Source: an uncultured Alcaligenaceae bacterium (lineage in GTDB: Bacteria; Pseudomonadota; Gammaproteobacteria; Burkholderiales; Burkholderiaceae_B). Taken from it: DNA of 6,652 nucleotides. A program made the position numbers and the translations under genes. The DNA lies in the NCBI GenBank assembly GCA_937897265.1, contig CALCPT010000158.1, positions 1 to 6,652 of the forward strand. Direction: 5' to 3'. How positions within the stretch are numbered: position 1 is the stretch's first letter; the number at the start of each line of letters is the position of its first letter. The notes under the pieces are model-generated. The model was not told where the DNA came from. It saw only the letters and a program-made list of their open reading frames with translations, and did not search any database. Positions 1-4,726 of the stretch are shown one piece after another.

Positions 1-2
1 AT

Positions 3-113
3 ATGGCACTCGATATTCTGATCGTCGACGATGAAGAAGACATTCGCGCGCTGATTTCCGGCGTGCTCGATGACGAAGGCTATGGCACGCGCACCGCCGC
101 CGACAGCGCCGCC
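3..113 (+). CDS. N-terminal fragment of NtrX-like response regulator (broken)
   Basis: The first 37 codons encode the start of a receiver domain. The N-terminus MALDILIVDDEEDIR has beta1 followed by the acidic pocket (Asp9, Asp10), then helix 1 and the DEGY turn near residues 24-27, followed by RTAADS. This opening closely resembles alphaproteobacterial NtrX, the sigma-54-activating response regulator of the NtrY/NtrX nitrogen or redox system, as recalled from the family. The phospho-acceptor Asp expected near residue 53, the AAA+ ATPase domain and the Fis-type HTH are all absent. After about codon 37 the frame stays open to 299, but there it is only the antisense of the transketolase gene, so the encoded residues are meaningless. 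The fragment cannot make a working regulator. Its GC-rich codons and alphaproteobacterial character do not match the rest of the window. NtrX is the best guess; another receiver protein is possible. Confidence 0.6.
104..113. other. Junction between two truncated, opposed genes
   Basis: The response-regulator reading frame (+ strand) stops resembling its family at about 105-113. The transketolase frame (- strand) stops resembling its family at 111, directly after the residues FLLSHG. The two partial genes therefore meet 3'-truncated end to 3'-truncated end, with only a few GC-rich bases (GCCGCC) that could belong to either side. Such a join destroys both genes. An assembly or amplification chimera is more likely than a natural rearrangement, because the two parts suggest different bacterial classes. 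Confidence 0.6.
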
Positions 114-317
114 ATGCGACAGCAGGAAGCGGTCGCGGCCTTCCCATTCGGGTTCCGCGGGGCGCAGCGCCATCGCGTGGCAGTAGGCCACGGCCAGCAC
201 GTCGGCCCAGCCCAGCGCCTGGCCGATGTAGCCCTGGCCCTGCACCTCGCCCATACGCAGGGCAAAACGCCGGATACGATAGGCGTGAGCGGAGAGTGAC
301 GCGTTCGATGATTGCAT
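111..317 (-). CDS. Transketolase, N-terminal (ThDP-binding) subunit, 5' fragment
   Basis: The ATG at 317 opens a frame of 69 recognisable codons. The pattern ALRMGEVQGQGYIGQALG at about residues 20-37, then ADVLAVAY, then the PEWEGRDRFLLSHG block ending at residue 69, is typical of the N-terminal half of split bacterial transketolases. These bind thiamine diphosphate and move two-carbon ketol units between sugars; the partner C-terminal subunit is normally the next gene. The frame stays open to the window edge, but beyond residue 69 it reads antisense through the response-regulator fragment. The start lies 10 bases after the SDR stop with a weak AGGCG upstream, so the two were probably one operon. 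From residue 23 onward 43 of 47 codons end in G or C, against 13 of 22 before it, and GC is about 74% for 111-250 against about 55% for 251-330. This suggests a second join inside the gene. Family assignment is firm; whether an intact gene exists is not. Confidence 0.7.
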
Positions 318-327
318 AGTGCGCCTA

Positions 328-1080
328 TTAACCGTGAATCAACATGCCGCCGTTGACGTCTAACGCGATTCCAGTCAAGTAGCTCGATAAATCAGACGCT
401 AAATACAACGCGGCGTTTGCGACGTCGGTGGCCTGACCGAGCCGATTCAGTGGAATACCCTTCAATATTTCTGTGCGCAGCGCATCGGTCATCATGCCGC
501 CCGTAATATCTGTTTCGATCAAGCCAGGTGTGATGCAATTAACGCGAACATTATCTGGGCCGAGCTCACGTGCCATCGCCTTTGCAAGACCAAGCACCCC
601 ACCCTTCGCAGCTGAATAATGAGGGCCGCCAAAAATGCCTCCTCCGCGCTGTGCTGACACGGATGACAGGCATACGATCGAGCCAGAGCGACGCTGACGC
701 ATGTGAGGAATCACCGCTTGACTCATATAAAGAGTGCCTCGCAACGAGACATCAGTCACGGCCTCATAATTCTCTGGCCGAATATCCATAATTTTTAAAG
801 GCTGAGTGATGCCGGCGTTATTCACTAAGATATCGATCTGTCCGAACTTTTCAAGCACCTGCTGCACCGCAGCATCACACTCAGGCTTCTTGGTCACGTC
901 GCATTTCAACCCAAGATGTTGAGCGCCAATGTCGGCTGCGGCCGCCTGCGCTGCCGCCAAATCGAGATCCAAAATCACAATCGAAGCACCTTGCGCGGCA
1001 AACGCGCGCGCCGTGGCTTTACCGATTCCTCTAAGCGAGGCGGCACCCGTAATCACTGCAACTTTACTTTTAAGCAACAC
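328..1080 (-). CDS. Short-chain dehydrogenase/reductase (FabG-like, classical SDR)
   Basis: A cytoplasmic NAD(P)(H)-dependent oxidoreductase of 250 residues, the normal length for classical SDRs. I chose the GTG at 1080 because GGAG (1087-1090) sits six bases upstream; the longer frame from 1119 has no such site and adds 13 atypical residues. In the 250-residue numbering, the Rossmann glycine loop is TGAASLRGIG (about 11-20), two residues longer than the usual TGxxxGxG. Asp38 at the end of beta2 favours NAD(H). NNAG is at about 87-90, the catalytic Ser is near 140, and the Tyr155-Lys159 pair lies in YSAAK. The Asn of the Asn-Ser-Tyr-Lys tetrad is replaced by Ser112 in DVSLRG. The C-terminal GGMLIHG is typical. 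The gene diverges from a LysR regulator and is followed by a transketolase, suggesting sugar or sugar-acid catabolism. The substrate is unknown; a FabG role in lipid synthesis is unlikely in this context. Confidence 0.92.
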   Translation of the reverse strand: MLLKSKVAVITGAASLRGIGKATARAFAAQGASIVILDLDLAAAQAAAADIGAQHLGLKCDVTKKPECDAAVQQVLEKFGQIDILVNNAGITQPLKIMDIRPENYEAVTDVSLRGTLYMSQAVIPHMRQRRSGSIVCLSSVSAQRGGGIFGGPHYSAAKGGVLGLAKAMARELGPDNVRVNCITPGLIETDITGGMMTDALRTEILKGIPLNRLGQATDVANAALYLASDLSSYLTGIALDVNGGMLIHG

Positions 1081-1214
1081 AGAGTTCTCCACACCAGTCA
1101 AAATCTTTAAACATGCCATTTAAAACACGTGAACTAGTATTGGCTGATACATATTTTTGAACAAGCCGTTATCATTCAAGTCCCGTTGAAAAAAAATCAA
1201 ATTCGGGATTACCC
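1081..1214. promoter_or_regulatory. Divergent promoter/operator region between SDR and LysR genes
   Basis: This 134-base AT-rich spacer must hold the promoters of both divergent genes. It contains three copies of one 5-base half-site in alternating orientation: TTGAA at 1157-1161, TTCAA at 1175-1179 and TTGAA at 1186-1190. They form TTGAA-N13-TTCAA and TTCAA-N6-TTGAA. A separate pair, TGATA (1145-1149) and TATCA (1170-1174), frames the same stretch. LysR regulators usually bind dyads with a T-N11-A core in the spacer to a divergent target, so this is the natural place for the neighbouring regulator to act. TATCAT at 1170-1175 could be a -10 for the regulator, but I see no matching -35. The assignment as an operator is inference; such short AT-rich repeats can occur by chance. 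Confidence 0.4.
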
Positions 1215-2117
1215 ATGCCTCTTCCTCCATTTAAAGGCGTACTCGCCTTTGAAGTCGTCAGTCGCCTCGGCAGCATCAGTCAAGCAGCCGAAGAATTGAA
1301 TCTGACGGTATCGGCCGTGAGCCATCAGATCGCCAATCTCGAAGAGTTCGTTGGTGCTCGGCTGTTTGATCGTTCGCCGCGAGGCTTAAGGCTAACTCTT
1401 GTTGGACAACGGTTCGCCCACGATATCGAGGGCGCTCTAGGCCTATTGACTCACGCCTCGCAGCAAGCGCGCTTGGCACCAGAGATTGAGGTGCTGCGGA
1501 TTCATGCTAGTCCGTCGTTTGCCTCGCTATGGCTGATGCCACGATTGCTCGCGTTTAGAGCCTTGCATCCCGATATGAGAGTCCAACTCTCTGCCTCACA
1601 TCACGCCTCGGATTTTTCGCGTGAAGAAGTGGATCTTGATATTCGATATGGCGCAGCAAACTGGGAGGGCCTGCATGTCGAGACACTCTTTACCGAAGTT
1701 GTAATGCCGATGATTAGCCCTGCTTTAAAAGAGACTCTGCACATACAGTCCCCTGATGACCTGGCACAACAAGATCTGATCTTTTCAGCGGTAAATTTAG
1801 TCAAATGGCCAGCATGGTTTGCCGCGCACGGCGTCGAGCAGACACCCTCAGCCTACGCACTGAGTTTTGATCGCGCGCACATGGCAATCAATGCAGCAGT
1901 ACAAGGACTTGGTATCGCCTTGGATAGCAACAAAATGGCTGAGGGAGACCTAACAAGCGGTCGTCTTGTACCGGTTTTCAGCGATCAAAAAGGCATCGCA
2001 GTGCATGCGCATCATTTGGTGTATCCAAAATCTCACGCGCAATGGCCTCGCGTAGAGAAATTTGTACAGTGGCTCAAGCGCGAGACGCGACCAGCGCTTG
2101 AGCAAGCAATCACTTAA
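1215..2117 (+). CDS. LysR-family transcriptional regulator, GcvA-like
   Basis: A 300-residue DNA-binding regulator of typical LysR length. The N-terminal winged helix-turn-helix covers about residues 6-65, with the recognition region around SISQAAEELNLTVSAVSHQI and the wing ending in LFDRSPRGLRLTLVGQ. The linker helix follows, then the periplasmic-binding-protein-like effector domain from about residue 92 to 294. ASPSFASLWLMPRL and the late NAAVQGLGIAL block are hallmarks of the GcvA-like branch. The start is the ATG at 1215 with a weak GGGA eight bases upstream. It diverges from the SDR-transketolase operon, which it probably controls, in response to an unknown small-molecule effector. Its stop codon lies inside the 3' end of the convergent GST gene (8-base overlap), and its last 15 codons carry a perfect 10-bp inverted repeat. 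GcvA-like refers to the subfamily; a role in glycine cleavage is not implied. Confidence 0.93.
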   Translation: MPLPPFKGVLAFEVVSRLGSISQAAEELNLTVSAVSHQIANLEEFVGARLFDRSPRGLRLTLVGQRFAHDIEGALGLLTHASQQARLAPEIEVLRIHASPSFASLWLMPRLLAFRALHPDMRVQLSASHHASDFSREEVDLDIRYGAANWEGLHVETLFTEVVMPMISPALKETLHIQSPDDLAQQDLIFSAVNLVKWPAWFAAHGVEQTPSAYALSFDRAHMAINAAVQGLGIALDSNKMAEGDLTSGRLVPVFSDQKGIAVHAHHLVYPKSHAQWPRVEKFVQWLKRETRPALEQAIT

Positions 2118-2121
2118 GCGC
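2072..2121. repeat. Three-arm nested inverted repeat across the LysR/GST 3' overlap
   Basis: GCTCAAGCGC at 2072-2081 and its exact reverse complement GCGCTTGAGC at 2094-2103 form a perfect 10-bp stem with a 12-base loop. A third arm, CTTAAGCGC at 2113-2121, can pair with the middle arm GCGCTTGAG (2094-2102) as a 9-bp stem with one G-U pair in the + strand RNA and a 10-base loop. The two stems share the middle arm and so exclude each other. The set spans the last codons and stop of the regulator and the stop of the GST gene. It may end transcription of one or both convergent genes, but no T-tract follows on either strand. Pairings are seen directly; function is inferred. Confidence 0.55.
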
Positions 2122-2736
2122 CACTGCAAAACCGCGTTGGACGGCCGGGCGTGCCATCATCGTGTCATACCAACGCTTCACGTTCGGGAAGTCGTTTAGA
2201 TCGACTTGATGGCGTTGATGGCGCCAGGCCCAGCCCAAGATTGCAAAGTCGGCGATCGAAATTTCACCAGCAAAAAATGTGTGGTTCGCCAAGCGCTGAT
2301 CCATCACGCCATAGAGACGTCGGGTTTCTTTCATGTAGCGCGCTAAGCCATAACGCTTATCGTCTTCATTCGACAAGCCCAGAAAGTGATGAACTTGACC
2401 TGGCATTGGCCCAAACCCTGCCATCTGAAACATTAACCACTCAAACACTGCAATACGGGCACGGGGTTCGGTCGGTAAAAACTTGCCGGTTTTTTCAGCC
2501 AAATAGATCAGGATTGCACCTGATTCAAACACACTGACCGGTTCGCCGCCAGGGCCCTCAGTATCCAAAATCGCAGGGATTTTGTTGTTAGGACTCAACT
2601 TTAAAAAATCAGGATTGAATTGTTCGTCTTTCGTAATATTGACTGTGTGCACGGTGTAGGGCAAACCCATCTCTTCGAGGGCAACCGAGATCTTGCGTCC
2701 GTTAGGGGTATCAAAGGTGTGTAATTGAATTGTCAT
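2110..2736 (-). CDS. yfcG: YfcG/nu-class glutathione S-transferase-like protein
   Basis: A 208-residue cytoplasmic protein with the two-domain GST fold. The thioredoxin-like domain (about 1-85) has the TPNGRK active-site segment at residues 10-15, where nu-class enzymes such as E. coli YfcG use Thr and Asn in place of a catalytic Tyr, Ser or Cys. The cis-Pro loop SPNNKIPAI is at about 48-56, and ESGAILIYLAEKTG (71-84) holds the Glu-Ser pair that grips the gamma-glutamyl group of glutathione. The helical domain carries GPMPGQVHHF at 109-118. Family members show glutathione-dependent disulfide-bond reductase and peroxidase activity. The ATG at 2736 has no clear Shine-Dalgarno sequence; the upstream bases are pyrimidine-rich. 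It lies 41 bases after the Bug-type receptor gene on the same strand, so co-transcription is likely. In this setting it could detoxify an intermediate or open a glutathione adduct. The symbol marks family likeness, not proven orthology. Confidence 0.9.
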   Translation of the reverse strand: MTIQLHTFDTPNGRKISVALEEMGLPYTVHTVNITKDEQFNPDFLKLSPNNKIPAILDTEGPGGEPVSVFESGAILIYLAEKTGKFLPTEPRARIAVFEWLMFQMAGFGPMPGQVHHFLGLSNEDDKRYGLARYMKETRRLYGVMDQRLANHTFFAGEISIADFAILGWAWRHQRHQVDLNDFPNVKRWYDTMMARPAVQRGFAVALK

Positions 2737-2777
2737 TGAAGGGCTCTGGGGGTTGAGGGTTGACTGCCTGACAAAGA

Positions 2778-3761
2778 TTATTTTGCAGCCGCTACAGGCT
2801 GCTCGTTGCCCAGCAAATACTTATCTAATAACGGCTTCACTAGGGCAAATTCTTCTTTTGCCTCGCGTGCAAACGACTCGGGTGAGCTAAACAGCGGGGT
2901 TGCGCCCTCATGATGCATTGTCTTCAAGACTTGGGGGTCTTTAGACGCGATTGCAATCGCCTGAACAATTGCATCGATAGAAGCCTTTGGAGTGCCAACG
3001 CGCACCATCAAGCCGTACCAAGTCATCACAGTCATATCGAGGCCCTGCTCAAGTAGAGTGGGCACCTGCGCGATGGCACTCAAGCGTTCAGTTGACCCAA
3101 CGGCGAGCGCTCGAAACGTTTGGCTTCGCATATGCGGCATCGCAACCGATAACGAAGGCATCCCCATTGAGACATGCCCACCCAACGCATCGATCATCAT
3201 TGGTGCCGTACCCTTGTAAGGGATCACAACGGCTTGGCGAAGCTGCGCCTTTTCGATGATCTGTCGCGCCATGATTTCACCATGACGCGTGGCTGCACCA
3301 AAAGAACAGGGTGTTTGCGCTTGTTTGCAACGCTCGATAAAGCCAGAAAATGTTTGATCAGGCGAGTTTGTAAACACCCCAAAGACCATGGGATTTTGCT
3401 GTAACTTCGACACGAGATAAAAATCACGCAGTAAATCAATATCCGCTGAAGGGATCGTGACAGGCCAAAACAAAGCCTGATTCACTTGCAGCAAAATCGT
3501 GTGTCCGTCGGCAGGCAGGCCTTTAACATATTGACTGCCAATCATGCCATCAGCACCAGTGCGATTCACAACTACAACGGGCTTTTTCCAGTGCTCGGCC
3601 CAGACCTTTGCCAGATTGCGCGCCAACACATCTGTCGCGCCGCTCGCGCTATAAGGGACCACGATGGTGACTGGGCCCGACGGAAAATCCGCACGGGCAC
3701 AGGCACACGAAAGAATGAAACAAAGCGTGGCAAAGAACGCTTTCATCTGGAGCTTCACCAC
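2778..3761 (-). CDS. Bug/TctC-family periplasmic solute-binding protein (TTT receptor)
   Basis: A secreted receptor of 327 residues, the usual Bug length. A signal peptide with the basic start MVKLQMK, a hydrophobic core and a probable cut after CARA (residue 24) is followed by the family pattern: PVTIVVPYSASGATDVLAR at about 30-48, VVNRTGADGMIGSQYV, and GLPADGHTILL near 81-91. VVIPYKGTAPMMIDALGGH (about 178-196) and the late TWYGLMVRVGTP block complete it. Such proteins bind carboxylates and related small solutes in the periplasm for tripartite tricarboxylate transporters; Cys145 and Cys152 could form a disulfide. No TctA or TctB membrane genes are present, so this is an orphan receptor, as is common in Burkholderiales. 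I kept the GTG at 3761, which has AAGG seven bases upstream; the ATG at 3746 (322 residues) is a plausible alternative. It sits between the DUF4440 gene (58-base gap) and the GST gene. The ligand cannot be predicted. Confidence 0.93.
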   Translation of the reverse strand: MVKLQMKAFFATLCFILSCACARADFPSGPVTIVVPYSASGATDVLARNLAKVWAEHWKKPVVVVNRTGADGMIGSQYVKGLPADGHTILLQVNQALFWPVTIPSADIDLLRDFYLVSKLQQNPMVFGVFTNSPDQTFSGFIERCKQAQTPCSFGAATRHGEIMARQIIEKAQLRQAVVIPYKGTAPMMIDALGGHVSMGMPSLSVAMPHMRSQTFRALAVGSTERLSAIAQVPTLLEQGLDMTVMTWYGLMVRVGTPKASIDAIVQAIAIASKDPQVLKTMHHEGATPLFSSPESFAREAKEEFALVKPLLDKYLLGNEQPVAAAK

Positions 3762-3819
3762 GCACCAACCTTGTACAAAAAATGATCAAAAAATAGCACT
3801 TATTTGTAGGTTGCCACTA

Positions 3820-4248
3820 TTACAACTTGTACGCCTGACGTGCGATAAGCTTCCAATCACCGCCCTCTAAGCGAAACACGTACATGATGTCCAGTTCAAC
3901 GTGCGCTGGCTTACCGCCCGAGTTCGTATCGCCTGACAAATGATTGCGCACGATTGCCGTGTTGCCCATCATCACGATGTTCTGTTTGCTAATCTCGATT
4001 TTGGTGAACACAGAGCGGCGCTCGACTAAAGCCGAAACAAACTCAGCCTTATTTTCAAGGCGCCCGTTCGAGTGGCCATAGCTCAACTGCGCGCCAGTGA
4101 TCGCATTGAGCTTTTGCGCATCAGCAGAAAGAATCGCGGCATTCAAAGCATCCACTGCCTTCGCGACGTCCGCCTCTGTGGCCTGCTGAGCAAAAGCGCT
4201 CGAACAGGTCAATACCAAACAAGTCAAAAATTGAAAAAAACGAGTCAT
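3820..4248 (-). CDS. Secreted NTF2-like (DUF4440/SnoaL-like) protein
   Basis: A 142-residue protein with an N-terminal signal peptide (basic MTR, hydrophobic core, probable cut after SAFA at residue 20), so the mature domain of about 122 residues acts in the periplasm or outside. The mature part has the DUF4440 pattern: an amphipathic first helix, a DAQKL turn, LSYGHSNGRLENKAEFV near 55-71, and C-terminal strands ending in MYVFRLEGGDWKLIARQ. NTF2-like cones bind small hydrophobic or sugar-like molecules, and some members are isomerases or hydratases, but no catalytic set can be named here. The ATG at 4248 has a strong GGAG six bases upstream. It is the first gene of the group running into the Bug-type receptor and GST, which suggests a periplasmic accessory role toward the same ligand. 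That role is inference; the family is confident. Confidence 0.87.
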   Translation of the reverse strand: MTRFFQFLTCLVLTCSSAFAQQATEADVAKAVDALNAAILSADAQKLNAITGAQLSYGHSNGRLENKAEFVSALVERRSVFTKIEISKQNIVMMGNTAIVRNHLSGDTNSGGKPAHVELDIMYVFRLEGGDWKLIARQAYKL

Positions 4249-4286
4249 GACGATCTCCGAGAAATATTATGATTATTGGTAAGGTA

Positions 4287-4292
4287 TTTATA
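4287..4292 (-). promoter_or_regulatory. Candidate -10 element (TATAAA) for the DUF4440-receptor-GST group
   Basis: On the - strand TATAAA lies 38 bases before the DUF4440 start codon, at a sensible distance for a short leader carrying the GGAG site. The -35 position holds only a poor match, so an activator would be needed, or the true promoter lies elsewhere in this AT-rich stretch. Confidence 0.25.
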
Positions 4293-4362
4293 ATCGATAA
4301 ATTGCCCTTCCGGCAGTACTTTTTTGCGAACCCAACACGTATGCCGCAATGTAGGCTGAAAC

Positions 4363-4383
4363 TTGTAACCACTTTAGTTACAA
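4363..4383. promoter_or_regulatory. Perfect inverted repeat TTGTAAC-N7-GTTACAA, operator candidate
   Basis: Two exact 7-base arms surround a 7-base spacer, giving a 21-bp dyad in the spacer between divergent genes. Arm-to-arm distance is about 14 bases, so the two half-sites lie on neighbouring faces more than one helical turn apart, as for many dimeric repressors or activators. It lies 76 bases upstream of the small + strand gene and about 115 upstream of the DUF4440 gene. The cognate regulator is not identifiable. Confidence 0.45.
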
Positions 4384-4387
4384 AAAA

Positions 4388-4408
4388 GTTGAGTGGAAGG
4401 GCCTCAAC
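4388..4408. promoter_or_regulatory. Second inverted repeat GTTGAG-N9-CTCAAC, operator candidate
   Basis: Exact 6-base arms with a 9-base spacer also span 21 bp, centred 25 bp from the first dyad and separated from it by four bases. The arm sequence differs from the first, so it may serve a different protein or be a chance dyad. It lies just upstream of the -35 of the promoter for the small + strand gene. Confidence 0.35.
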
Positions 4409-4423
4409 ACGTAGTTTTGCGTC

Positions 4424-4452
4424 TTGCCCTGCACACCCAGACACCCTATGAT
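4424..4452 (+). promoter_or_regulatory. Sigma-70-type promoter for the small + strand gene
   Basis: TTGCCC at 4424-4429 (4 of 6 to consensus) and TATGAT at 4447-4452 (5 of 6) are separated by exactly 17 bases. The first base of the ATG at 4459 is the seventh base after the -10, the usual start point of transcription, so the transcript would begin at or next to the start codon. Confidence 0.5.
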
Positions 4453-4458
4453 TTGTGA

Positions 4459-4689
4459 ATGGAAAAACGCGTCACAATCTTAGAAGTCTTAGCCGAGCAA
4501 AATCAAAAATCAATCGATCGCCTTGATCGCTCGATTGTCGATCTACGCTCTGACATGAATTGCAGGTTCACTGAAGTCGATCGAAAATTCACTGACGTTG
4601 ATCGCAAATTTACGTGGCTAATAGGCATGCAATTCACCACATTTATTGCCATCATTGGCATCTTTGCCAAGCTTGTGAATATTTTCTAG
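4459..4689 (+). CDS. Small coiled-coil protein with C-terminal membrane segment
   Basis: A 76-residue protein that I do not recognise as a named family. Residues 1-50 are charged and heptad-like (VTILEVLAEQNQKSIDRLDR and on), consistent with a coiled coil. They include a tandem 7-residue repeat, FTEVDRK then FTDVDRK (37-50). From Trp53 to the end the chain is hydrophobic (IGMQFTTFIAIIGIFAKLV), giving one transmembrane helix at the extreme C-terminus. Small proteobacterial proteins with this layout and a WLIG..TT..IIGIFAK tail are common hypotheticals of unknown function, and phage holin-associated proteins have a similar build. The coiled coil probably projects into the cytoplasm. No Shine-Dalgarno sequence precedes the ATG, and a well-spaced promoter ends six bases before it, so translation may be leaderless. 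It faces a - strand lactonase across a hairpin. Coding status is supported by composition and the promoter; function is unknown. Confidence 0.75.
   Translation: MEKRVTILEVLAEQNQKSIDRLDRSIVDLRSDMNCRFTEVDRKFTDVDRKFTWLIGMQFTTFIAIIGIFAKLVNIF
4567..4608 (+). repeat. Tandem 21-bp (7-codon) repeat inside the small gene
   Basis: Two adjacent in-frame 21-base units match at 17 of 21 positions and encode FTEVDRK and FTDVDRK. Most differences are at third codon positions, so the heptad has been kept by selection on protein sequence after duplication. Confidence 0.6.
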
Positions 4690-4691
4690 CC

Positions 4692-4713
4692 AGGCCTTGG
4701 CACGCCAAGGCCT
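4692..4713. terminator. Perfect 9-bp hairpin between convergent genes
   Basis: AGGCCTTGG-CACG-CCAAGGCCT folds into a GC-rich 9-bp stem with a 4-base loop. It starts two bases after the stop of the small + strand gene and ends 13 bases before the stop of the - strand lactonase, the expected place for a shared terminator. No T-tract follows directly on either strand, so it is not a canonical intrinsic terminator; it may instead protect 3' ends. Confidence 0.55.
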
Positions 4714-4726
4714 ATAACTCGACTCA

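Larger units (their letters stand above)
4333..4413. repeat. 9-bp direct repeat CAACACGTA flanking the palindrome region
   Basis: CAACACGTA occurs at 4333-4341 and again at 4405-4413, 72 bases apart start to start, in the same orientation. The pair brackets the inverted repeat at 4363-4383, and the second copy overlaps the end of the one at 4388-4408. It may be chance or part of a regulator-binding arrangement. Confidence 0.3.

Noticed and set aside
80..265. 61-codon - strand ORF in the left end
   Set aside because: It is out of frame with the recognisable transketolase frame on the same strand and spans the junction; its composition (many Arg, Trp and Ala) is that of a GC-rich shadow frame.
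2785..2802. GCAGCC-N6-GGCTGC hairpin at the 3' end of the receptor gene as a terminator
   Set aside because: Only a 6-bp stem inside the codons for the Ala-rich tail, without a following T-tract, and the same-strand GST gene follows within 41 bases.
3687..3761. Lipoprotein signal (ILSC) in the Bug-type receptor
   Set aside because: Leu at the -2 position does not fit the usual lipobox, and the CARA cut followed by DFP fits the normal Bug-type signal peptidase I site.
4289..4294. Perfect TATAAT on the + strand
   Set aside because: No acceptable -35 at 16-18 bases (best is TTATGA, 3 of 6), and the better-spaced promoter directly before the small gene makes it unnecessary.
4121..4444. 107-codon - strand ORF overlapping the DUF4440 gene start
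   Set aside because: It reads a shifted frame of the DUF4440 gene, which has a signal peptide, a strong GGAG site and family motifs; the shifted product looks random.
4269..4451. 60-codon + strand ORF in the spacer
   Set aside because: No ribosome-binding site and no recognisable composition or motif; it runs through the two dyads and the promoter, so the region is better explained as regulatory.
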